Assembly (NCBI GenBank): GCA_002509225.1
Contig: DAHL01000018.1
Location: 1 to 22,397, forward strand
Direction of reading: 5' to 3'
Origin: Euryarchaeota archaeon UBA102
Lineage (GTDB): Archaea > Thermoplasmatota > Poseidoniia > MGIII > CG-Epi1
DNA: 22,397 nucleotides
Part shown: piece after piece, positions 14,792-21,219 of the stretch
Layout of the letters: each line of letters begins with the position of its first letter
Position numbering within the stretch: position 1 is the first letter of the stretch
The notes under the pieces: model-generated
Database searches by the model: none
Told to the model about the DNA's origin: nothing
The model's input: only the letters and a program-made list of their open reading frames with translations
Position numbers and translations under genes: made by a program

Positions 14792-16624
14792 TCAATCATT
14801 AGAATTATGTACTTCTATTACGAATAATAACAATCCATCATTCCCATCGATAGCAGTCCCAATCATAGAATTATCCGTTTCTCGTTCTAAATAATATCCA
14901 TAACCCCCATTGGGTTCAATAGTTTTTTGATATTCAGCCAAATTAAAATTTCCATTCCATAAATCCAATATCAAAGTTCCAATATCTAAAGTATCAAAAT
15001 CTAGACCCACTGTTGGTGCCATCGCACTCTGTCCAATTGTAAGTGTGAGTCTATTATGATTTATTTCATTACCAACTAAACCATCGTACGATGCCCACGA
15101 AGCAACTTCTTCCCAAGATGAAAATATTTCTTCAGCAGAAGAAACAGTTAGAGGATTGCTTAGAGTACATTCTGTAGATTCACTTTCTCCGTTTAAACAA
15201 GGCTCCATTACTATAGGATTTTCACTCTGTGTTGCGTTTGAAGATATCAACCCACTCTTATTTGCCCTTATGTTGTATCTATCAGTTACCCCCTCTCCTT
15301 CACTGCTATATCCAAATGTCACATTCCATTCTTCAGTTTGATTAGTGTAAACAGCATTAGTAACGTATGCATTTTCATATTGTTGCAAGTAATTTCCAAA
15401 TTCAACGTCATTATCTTCTGCTATTTGTATAGCATCTTGCACTGTCCAATTCTCATCAAGACTAGTAGGCCTATTTCCAAAATCAGGCGCCCTCCCATTC
15501 CACGATTTAAACTCACCTTGATCATTAGGTCCCGAAATACCATCTCCTGTAGGTTTTGGTACAACCTCATTTCCTTTACTGAAAAAAGCCCCTCCTTCAA
15601 TAACTGTACCACCATAATTGAATTCTACATCAAATATTTTTTGATTGCTAACACTAACAAAAAACGTTACTGCATAATCAAATTTTAACGGCAAAAAGCT
15701 TTCTTCTGAAATGTATAAATCTAATACATAGGAGTAGTTATAATCAAGTAATCCTATTTCACTTTCACAATATTGATTTCCATAACAATAAGTCTGTATT
15801 CTCAGTTTTACAGTTTCATATCCTTCTATCTTTTTACCTTCTAAGACGCTCCATTTCAAATCAAAACCATTTGAGATATCAGTTCCACTTGTACCTACTA
15901 TCAAATTTTTCCCTTCGTATAAGTTCGTATGGGGCAAAAGTCCATGATTACTAGTTCTAGGTACCCAACTCACTAATTTTTGAGACCCCCATACTCCGCT
16001 AATAATCGAGAGATTACTCTCACTTTCTGATTTAATCGTTTCACCATTTTGTACCGTTACATATTCTTTTTGTTTTACATATACTTTCCCACCACTAATT
16101 TGTAGGGTTTCATCATTCTCCGATACAAACTCACCTTGTACATGACTTAGATCCAATTGAGCTTCTCTAACGAAAACACCCTGACTTTCTCCATATCCAT
16201 CTTTAACAGTGCTCGCCTGCTGTTTAGTGGCAGTATCCATTATTCCAGCATAACTCAAATTAATTCTTTTTACCTCAATATCTGTGCCAACTAAATTAAT
16301 AGGTATTGTAGTCTGTTCACTTTCTACTCTTAAATCACCAGATACATCATATCCAATTGAATCCCCATATCTTTCACTCGGTACTAAAATTTCTGTAGAA
16401 TTGCCACTTATCAATAACCAAAAACTAGTAGCTAAGAGAATCATCACTACAACACTAGCTGCTACTACTGCTTTGTTTATCTCATTTTTAACGGGAGGTA
16501 CATTTCGCTCTTCATCATTTTCAGATTTTGAATATATATTTTCCGAAGGCGCAGATAAATCTATTTCAGCCTTCTCTGAATCTTCCTCTTCTGAATCCCA
16601 AAGTTTTTCTGTGTTTTCTGCCAA
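14792..16624 (-). CDS. Unrecognised single-pass membrane protein with a large Thr/Ser/Asn-rich ectodomain
   Basis: I do not recognise a family. The 610-residue protein has an acidic cytoplasmic N-terminus of about 48 residues (many Glu/Asp/Ser), one transmembrane helix at about 51-73, and a large outside region. That region carries at least nine N-x-S/T sequons and two closely spaced cysteine pairs (280/286 and 476/486) that could form disulphides. The ectodomain looks beta-rich, with no catalytic motif seen. The start is a TTG at 16624, ten bases after the stop of the small membrane protein upstream; no ATG or GTG lies between that stop and the TTG in this frame. It is the last gene of a three-gene membrane operon read from 17355. 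A receptor, adhesin or assembly partner of the two small proteins are all possible. Confidence 0.6.
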   Translation of the reverse strand: MAENTEKLWDSEEEDSEKAEIDLSAPSENIYSKSENDEERNVPPVKNEINKAVVAASVVVMILLATSFWLLISGNSTEILVPSERYGDSIGYDVSGDLRVESEQTTIPINLVGTDIEVKRINLSYAGIMDTATKQQASTVKDGYGESQGVFVREAQLDLSHVQGEFVSENDETLQISGGKVYVKQKEYVTVQNGETIKSESESNLSIISGVWGSQKLVSWVPRTSNHGLLPHTNLYEGKNLIVGTSGTDISNGFDLKWSVLEGKKIEGYETVKLRIQTYCYGNQYCESEIGLLDYNYSYVLDLYISEESFLPLKFDYAVTFFVSVSNQKIFDVEFNYGGTVIEGGAFFSKGNEVVPKPTGDGISGPNDQGEFKSWNGRAPDFGNRPTSLDENWTVQDAIQIAEDNDVEFGNYLQQYENAYVTNAVYTNQTEEWNVTFGYSSEGEGVTDRYNIRANKSGLISSNATQSENPIVMEPCLNGESESTECTLSNPLTVSSAEEIFSSWEEVASWASYDGLVGNEINHNRLTLTIGQSAMAPTVGLDFDTLDIGTLILDLWNGNFNLAEYQKTIEPNGGYGYYLERETDNSMIGTAIDGNDGLLLFVIEVHNSND

Positions 16625-16634
16625 GCTATCCCAC

Positions 16635-16955
16635 TCACGCCTTAGTAAGTACTGTCAAAAAGACTACCGCCGCCATTCCTACCCCTAAAATCACTCCGGC
16701 TATAGATATCAAAGCATTGACAATAATGTAATTATTTTCAATTGAAAAATCCAATGAATCAATAAATAGAATAAACAAAATCAAACCCATTATGGTCAGA
16801 ATATATTTCATATCATTTTGTTTAGAATAACAAAATAAAATTATACTAATCATTAGACAAGAAAATCCAATACTTCCTATTATCATAAATAAAAAAATCC
16901 CTACACTTAGCCCATAATCTAACACAATATTTTCTACATTAAATGCCCCGATCAT
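16635..16955 (-). CDS. Small membrane protein, paralogue of the preceding operon gene
   Basis: This 106-residue, strongly hydrophobic protein has about four membrane segments. Family unknown. It aligns by eye with the 138-residue product encoded just upstream: ENI near the N-terminus, then GLS, a F-x-F stretch, GFxxLxI, a K-x-I turn, a GxxLFI segment, and IxGVxxG in the last helix. It lacks the acidic tail of its partner and ends VLTKA. The ATG at 16955 (MIGAFNVENIV) overlaps the upstream gene by 17 nt; an in-frame TTG at 16970 would add five residues. The overlap suggests coupled synthesis and a shared complex. Confidence 0.6.
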   Translation of the reverse strand: MIGAFNVENIVLDYGLSVGIFLFMIIGSIGFSCLMISIILFCYSKQNDMKYILTIMGLILFILFIDSLDFSIENNYIIVNALISIAGVILGVGMAAVVFLTVLTKA

Positions 16956-17355
16956 CTTCCACCCCCTCATTCATTTCCCGCTCTAATTTTTTCAATTCTT
17001 CTTCTAAATCAACATCTTCAAAATCATTATTTTCATTACCTATATTTTTATTTTTTATCCTCGATAAAACCTTAAAAATTAGGAGGCAAGAACTTACACA
17101 TCCAATCGTAACTCCTATAGTTGATACAACCCCTATTTCAATCCAATTATCGGGGGGTCTACTTACATTTAATATTATAATAAAAACAAGTATTCCAAAC
17201 ATTCCCGTTATTATTCCAATCTTTTTATTTCTTCCCATTCCATAATATGTTGTAATAATGCCTAATATTACAAATCCAATACCAATTCCCATTGCAAACA
17301 TAAATGAAAAATAAGACAATCCCAGTGAAAGAATATTTTCAAATATAATGCCCAT
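16939..17355 (-). CDS. Small membrane protein with acidic coiled tail, first gene of a membrane operon
   Basis: This 138-residue protein has about four hydrophobic segments (residues 1-95) and a charged cytoplasmic-looking tail with the heptad-like run DLEEELKKLEREMNE, likely a short coiled coil. I do not recognise the family. It resembles the next gene product over the membrane region, so the pair looks like a tandem duplication in which only this copy has the tail. A TATA element (GCATAAAAGT, 17385-17376) is centred about 26 nt before the ATG, so the transcript is probably leaderless. Low-complexity hydrophobic residues limit any wider homology judgement by eye. Confidence 0.6.
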   Translation of the reverse strand: MGIIFENILSLGLSYFSFMFAMGIGIGFVILGIITTYYGMGRNKKIGIITGMFGILVFIIILNVSRPPDNWIEIGVVSTIGVTIGCVSSCLLIFKVLSRIKNKNIGNENNDFEDVDLEEELKKLEREMNEGVEDDRGI

Positions 17356-17375
17356 ATTTTACTAAATAAGTCTGT

Positions 17376-17385
17376 ACTTTTATGC
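17376..17385 (-). promoter_or_regulatory. TATA box of the three-gene membrane operon
   Basis: Read on the minus strand this is GCATAAAAGT, about 26 nt from the ATG at 17355, with no Shine-Dalgarno between. The spacing matches the two lipoprotein promoters and suggests a leaderless mRNA. Confidence 0.5.
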
Positions 17386-17416
17386 TTTTTTTATCGTCGA
17401 GACGTCGTCGGTTAGA

Positions 17417-17426
17417 TATTTATACC
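17417..17426 (+). promoter_or_regulatory. Promoter of the small two-repeat protein
   Basis: ATATTTATACC-like TATA sequence about 34 nt before the ATG at 17456, leaving a short leader that contains GTGGTG as a possible ribosome-binding site (17443-17448). Confidence 0.45.
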
Positions 17427-17455
17427 TGTCACAAATCGTAAAGTGGTGCAATATT

Positions 17456-17686
17456 ATGGCCGAAGTAGTAAACAACACAAATGTTAGCAAAGAACCGGGA
17501 TATCTCTACTATCTAGATAAAGATGGAGATGTTTCAAGAACAAAGATGGCTCGCGGTGGCAAGAAAACCGGCGCAGGTCCTGAAAAAGTCAAAATCGCAG
17601 GAGTAAAGAGAGAAGAAGGACACCTGTACTTTATTGACAAGGGTGGCAACGTCGCAAGAGCTAAAATGGCTCGAGGACGCGGCTAG
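17456..17686 (+). CDS. Small basic protein made of two copies of a Y-L-Y-x-x-D-K-x-G motif
   Basis: I do not recognise a named family. The 76-residue product is two copies of one unit joined by a Lys/Gly-rich linker: residues 11-34 (SKEPGYLYYLDKDGDVSRTK then MARGG) and 51-74 (KREEGHLYFIDKGGNVARAK then MARGR), in register with a 40-residue spacing. Each unit reads E-x-G-[YH]-L-Y-[YF]-[LI]-D-K-x-G-[DN]-V-[SA]-R-x-K-M-A-R-G, a likely beta-hairpin with a basic end. The gene has its own promoter and uses codons that look less AT-biased than its neighbours (for example CGC, GGC and AAG), which hints at high expression. Basic character suits nucleic-acid or ribosome binding, but this is a guess. Confidence 0.75.
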   Translation: MAEVVNNTNVSKEPGYLYYLDKDGDVSRTKMARGGKKTGAGPEKVKIAGVKREEGHLYFIDKGGNVARAKMARGRG

Positions 17687-17705
17687 ATATATTATAAATA
17701 TATCT
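17685..17705 (+). repeat. AT-rich inverted repeat between the small protein and tRNA-Ser
   Basis: AGATATAT (17685-17692) and ATATATCT (17698-17705) are perfect inverted arms around TATAA. It starts inside the stop codon of the small protein and lies 28-48 nt before tRNA-Ser, so it may serve as the tRNA TATA region and, as RNA, as a weak hairpin ending the upstream message. Confidence 0.5.
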
Positions 17706-17732
17706 TATCTTAATCGCCCACTGGTATCCTAA

Positions 17733-17819
17733 GCAGAGGTCGCTTAGCCCGGTATAGCGCCGGCCTTGAAAGCCGGTGGGCAATTGCCCTCGGGGGTTCA
17801 AATCCCTCCCTCTGCGCCA
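17733..17819 (+). tRNA. tRNA-Ser (TGA), CCA encoded
   Basis: Acceptor GCAGAGG pairs with CCTCTGC. The anticodon stem CCGGC/GCCGG encloses CTTGAAA (anticodon TGA). A long variable arm (GGGC-AATT-GCCC) marks a class II tRNA, and the T arm is GGGGG-TTCAAAT-CCCTC. The discriminator is G at 17816 and CCA is encoded at 17817-17819. It reads UCA and, by wobble, other UCN codons. Confidence 0.96.
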
Positions 17820-17820
17820 C

Positions 17821-17835
17821 TGTTTTATTTTTTTT
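17821..17835 (+). terminator. T-rich terminator of tRNA-Ser, overlapping the thrS stop
   Basis: A run of T interrupted by one G and one A follows the tRNA CCA by two bases. It fits archaeal oligo-T termination. Its last bases belong to the TAA stop (17836-17834) of convergent thrS. Confidence 0.5.
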
Positions 17836-19678
17836 ATCCTCTGAATTTAGATCTAAGACTCATTCTTTCAGGAAGAGGCAAGCTTCTTTGAGGTTCATTT
17901 TCCTGCATTTTAGTCATAATCTCAATCAATTCTTTCATATCTGCTGAGAAATCCTCTCCATTTCTTACTCGTATCGGATATTTTTCTGCTTCAACTTCTT
18001 TTTCCCCTATTACTAATATTAAAGGAACCCATTCTTTTTCCCCTTCTCTTATTTTCTTTCCTAATCCTTCTTCTCTATCATCTATATCAGCTCTAAATCC
18101 AATCCCAGTTAATTCTTTAGCAAGTTCAGAACACTTATCTACGTATTCAGAAGATAAAGGTAATAATCTTATTTGAGTCGGACAAAGCCAAAACGGCAAC
18201 GACGGCTTCTCCCCTCTTCTAGATTTAGCCGCAGCTTCTTCAAGTAAAGCATACAAATTTCTATCTATTGATCCAGATAATGAAGCATGAAGGATATATG
18301 GTAATTTTTTCTTCCCATCTTTATCTACGTAATTGATTTCAAATCGCTCAGCATTTTCTACATCAATCTGCACTGTACTAAGTGCCGCAGCTTTTCCTTG
18401 AGTATCTAGTACATTAAATTCGAATTTTGTTATAAAGTAAGCATATCTCTCATCAAACAACTCTAAAAGCATAGGTCTGCCAAGTTTTTTCGCTATCTGT
18501 TTGTAAAATTCTTTATTTTCCTCAAAGAAATCTTTCTGCACTCTCATTGCAGCTTCGTAGGGCACATCTAAGGATTCCATCCATTCCATAGAAAGTGAGA
18601 ATTGCGATGACATTTCCTCCAATCCTTGGTCTAAATCTTTAACAAAAGTGTGCATATCCGGCATTGTAAAACCACGCAATCTTCTCAAACCTGCTAATTC
18701 TCCTCTCTTCTCTCTACGATATGAGGAGTGGGCTAATTCGTAATATTTGATTGGAAGATGTTTGTAAGATATTTGAGCATCACGAGCTATCAAAAACTGT
18801 CCAAAGCACGCTGCAAATCTCATGAAATAGGGTTTTTCACCACTCATCACTCTATACTGTCTTGCAGGAAAACGTTCTAAATATTCTTCTAAACATGGGT
18901 GCGCGTAATCATAAATTTCAGGAGTTTCTACTTCCATAGCTCCAGCTTTTTTAACTAATTTCTCAACCTTCTTTTCTAGCAGTCTCTTAATCATCGTTCC
19001 TTTTGGATACCATCTCATATTCCCTGCATCACTTCCAGGCTCTCTATCTACGAGCTCCAATTTTTGCATCAATTTTATGTGAGGCGGTTCTTCATTTGCT
19101 GTTCGATCCTTTTTTGTTTCATATTTGATAAGAACATTTAATGGGGTTTTTGCTCCACTTTCTTTTAATTCATCTATCTCTCCATCAGGGTTCATTATGC
19201 AAAATTCACTCTTTGTTTTTTCTTCTGCAGATAGTGCTACATTTTCAGTACTCACTCTTCCATCCCCTGCTCTTATTCTTCTACTCAATTCTGATAATTC
19301 ATGTCCTTTACAAGATAAGCTAAACGATTTGTACCATCCAAATGGAACCCTTTCTATATTCAATTCTGTTTTATCTAGTATATCACACATCAAATCTAAA
19401 ACTTTCATTGCACCATTCGGTGTTTCTAATTCATTACTCAGGTGTGCATAAGGATAAATTACAACATCTTCACACCCAACATTAGAGCTGTATTGTTTGA
19501 TTTCTTCAACTGTTTGAGCGATTATTTCTTTTTTATTCTTTAAATCACCTTTTTCCACCGATGTAAAAACTACAATACATTCTCCATATTTCCCGGATTT
19601 TTCCTCTTCTCTTTCTTTGGTGGCTGGTTTTTTCGACTCAAATTCGAGTCCATCTGAATGTATCATTAAAATCTGCAT
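17834..19678 (-). CDS. thrS: Threonyl-tRNA synthetase, archaeal type with N-terminal editing domain
   Basis: This 614-residue enzyme charges tRNA-Thr. Residues 1 to about 140 form the archaeal editing domain, related to D-aminoacyl-tRNA deacylase (MQILMIHSDGLEFE, later KVLDLMCDIL), which clears mischarged Ser-tRNA-Thr. The class II core follows, with zinc-ligand candidates Cys in FMRFAACFGQFL (about 290), His in RGFTMPDMHTFV (about 345) and His in LPYILHASLSGSIDRNLYAL (about 462). The anticodon-binding domain begins near SLPFWLCPTQIRLLPLS. A perfect GGAGGT (19687-19682) sits three bases before the ATG, and a TATAAAAA box lies upstream. Family length is normal, so the gene looks intact. Confidence 0.96.
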   Translation of the reverse strand: MQILMIHSDGLEFESKKPATKEREEEKSGKYGECIVVFTSVEKGDLKNKKEIIAQTVEEIKQYSSNVGCEDVVIYPYAHLSNELETPNGAMKVLDLMCDILDKTELNIERVPFGWYKSFSLSCKGHELSELSRRIRAGDGRVSTENVALSAEEKTKSEFCIMNPDGEIDELKESGAKTPLNVLIKYETKKDRTANEEPPHIKLMQKLELVDREPGSDAGNMRWYPKGTMIKRLLEKKVEKLVKKAGAMEVETPEIYDYAHPCLEEYLERFPARQYRVMSGEKPYFMRFAACFGQFLIARDAQISYKHLPIKYYELAHSSYRREKRGELAGLRRLRGFTMPDMHTFVKDLDQGLEEMSSQFSLSMEWMESLDVPYEAAMRVQKDFFEENKEFYKQIAKKLGRPMLLELFDERYAYFITKFEFNVLDTQGKAAALSTVQIDVENAERFEINYVDKDGKKKLPYILHASLSGSIDRNLYALLEEAAAKSRRGEKPSLPFWLCPTQIRLLPLSSEYVDKCSELAKELTGIGFRADIDDREEGLGKKIREGEKEWVPLILVIGEKEVEAEKYPIRVRNGEDFSADMKELIEIMTKMQENEPQRSLPLPERMSLRSKFRG

Positions 19679-19724
19679 ACTACCTCCGACAAAGGCCCAA
19701 GCACAAAAGATTGTCCCCTACGTA

Positions 19725-19735
19725 GTTTTTATACC
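19725..19735 (-). promoter_or_regulatory. thrS TATA box (GGTATAAAAAC on minus strand), possibly shared
   Basis: On the minus strand a near-consensus TATAAAAA lies about 50 nt before the thrS ATG, predicting a leader of about 25 nt that holds GGAGGT. The same element is about 38 nt before the divergent ATG at 19769, so it may serve both directions. Confidence 0.55.
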
Positions 19736-19768
19736 ATCCAGCCGTTGTAAGCAGTCCTAGGGTGTACT

Positions 19769-20452
19769 ATGGCAGGCAAGAAAAGAAGAAAGAATCGCCC
19801 ATCTCAGAGCCGAGAGTCTAAAACTATCAAAGTACTAATTTTAATTGCCATATCTTCTGCATTAATAACAATTTTAATGATTTCTGAAGGAATATTAAGT
19901 ACAAATCAAGGCAGTATAGGGTTAGTAATTATTTTAAGTTTAATATTTCTATTTTTAGGGCGTGACCGAAGTAATACTTCTAGGAGGAGAGGCTCTAGAC
20001 GCCGAAGCGCACAACAAGCTAATATTACACAGCAATCTTCAGATTCTTCAGGTGGGCTAACTATAGAAGCCACTTCACCAAATGTGGACAGCGTTTCTGA
20101 AACGCCCACAATTCCAAAACCACAACTAGTTAGAGCTGCCCGGCGTAAAAGAGAATATGTTTCTTATCCAATTAATTTAGAAGGTGGTAGTTACGCAGAT
20201 ACTTATTTGCAATTGAATAAAGATACAGTTCTCAAATTACGTTCAGCACTTTGGGATGGTAAAGGATTATTAGCATTACCTGGCCAATCAATTCCTTCTT
20301 TAGAAGTCACTGAAGATGTAATTGCATCTTCCGAACCTGCCCCAGTGGCTGTAGCTGAATTATCGTCCACAATTACGCCTACAGTTGAACCGATTGCCCC
20401 GGAGTCTACTGAAGCAGAAGCCGATTCTGATTTCGATTTCGAATGGGAGTAA
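19769..20452 (+). CDS. Unrecognised two-TM protein with basic loop and acidic C-terminus
   Basis: I do not recognise a family. The 227-residue protein starts with a very basic segment (KKRRKNRPSQSR), then two membrane helices (about 20-40 and 49-65), a basic stretch with RRRGSRRRS (about 75-83), a Ser/Thr-rich spacer, and a conserved-looking patch KREYVSYPINLEGGSYADTY near residues 126-146 followed by LNKDTVLKLRSALWDG. The C-terminus is Pro/Ala/Glu-rich and ends with acidic and aromatic residues (DFDFEWE). Most of the chain is probably cytoplasmic. GGGTG lies just before the ATG as a possible ribosome-binding site. It precedes GGGP synthase by 23 nt and may share its transcript. Confidence 0.65.
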   Translation: MAGKKRRKNRPSQSRESKTIKVLILIAISSALITILMISEGILSTNQGSIGLVIILSLIFLFLGRDRSNTSRRRGSRRRSAQQANITQQSSDSSGGLTIEATSPNVDSVSETPTIPKPQLVRAARRKREYVSYPINLEGGSYADTYLQLNKDTVLKLRSALWDGKGLLALPGQSIPSLEVTEDVIASSEPAPVAVAELSSTITPTVEPIAPESTEAEADSDFDFEWE

Positions 20453-20475
20453 GAGTAATTCTGAGTTGATTTTTT

Positions 20476-21216
20476 ATGGAAGTACATTCCTATTTTTCAA
20501 ATACAAGAAAAAAACATCCATTACATCTAACTTTGTTAGATCCTGGTAAGATGGATTCAGAAAACCTTAGCAAGATAGCTAAAGAAGCAGATCAGGCAGG
20601 TACTGATGGAATTATGGTGGGAGGCTCCACAGATTTAAGTTTCGAAAATGTCGAACAATCCGTTCAAGCCATAAAAAATGTGACAGATCTACCCGTTATT
20701 TTATTTCCTTCAGATTCTGGTGTTCTTTCTGGTAAAGCAGATGCTATTTTTTTCATGACTCTGTTAAACAGCTCAAGCCTTCAATATATAGTTGGAGAAC
20801 AAATAGCAAGTGCAACACACATCAAAAAATTAGGTTTGGAAACACTTTCCATGGCTTATTTATTATTGGAACCAGGAATGCGAGCGGGTTTAGTTGGTAA
20901 GGCGCGTTTACTACCAAGAGATAATCCGAATCTAGTTATTTCACACGCATTAGCTGGTCAATATCTAGGTATGAATTACATCTACCTTGAAGCAGGCTCA
21001 GGTGCAGAATCTCCCGTCCCATCAGAAATGGTGGAACAGGTTCGAAATTCAATAGACAATACATTAATCGTTGGCGGAGGTATCAGAACTCCAGAATCTG
21101 CACGCCTATTGGTTGAATCTGGCGCTGACATCATAGTTACAGGAACTTTCGTAGAAACTTCAAACAGTTTAGTAGAAGATTTAAAACCAATAATAGACGC
21201 TATACATTCCGCTTAA
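20476..21216 (+). CDS. Geranylgeranylglyceryl phosphate synthase (GGGP synthase)
   Basis: This 246-residue TIM-barrel prenyltransferase joins geranylgeranyl diphosphate to sn-glycerol-1-phosphate, the first committed ether-bond step of archaeal membrane lipids. Motifs in order: HLTLLDPGKM (strand 1), ADQAGTDGIMVGGSTDLSF, LPVILFPSDSGVLSGKADAI, FFMTLLNSSSLQYIVGEQ, the central YLLLEPGMRAGLVGKARLLPR region with the conserved acidic and Lys/Arg residues, NYIYLEAGSGAESPV, and the phosphate-binding VGGGIRTPESA with IVTGTFVE. The ATG at 20476 begins directly before the first strand. DUF2070 begins three bases downstream, so the two are likely co-transcribed. Confidence 0.95.
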   Translation: MEVHSYFSNTRKKHPLHLTLLDPGKMDSENLSKIAKEADQAGTDGIMVGGSTDLSFENVEQSVQAIKNVTDLPVILFPSDSGVLSGKADAIFFMTLLNSSSLQYIVGEQIASATHIKKLGLETLSMAYLLLEPGMRAGLVGKARLLPRDNPNLVISHALAGQYLGMNYIYLEAGSGAESPVPSEMVEQVRNSIDNTLIVGGGIRTPESARLLVESGADIIVTGTFVETSNSLVEDLKPIIDAIHSA

Positions 21217-21219
21217 TTC

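Noticed and set aside
15338..15688. Plus-strand open frame of 116 codons opposite the 610-residue membrane protein
   Set aside because: Its composition (Ile, Asn and Cys scattered without pattern) and the intact, signal-anchored frame on the minus strand make it unlikely to be a gene.
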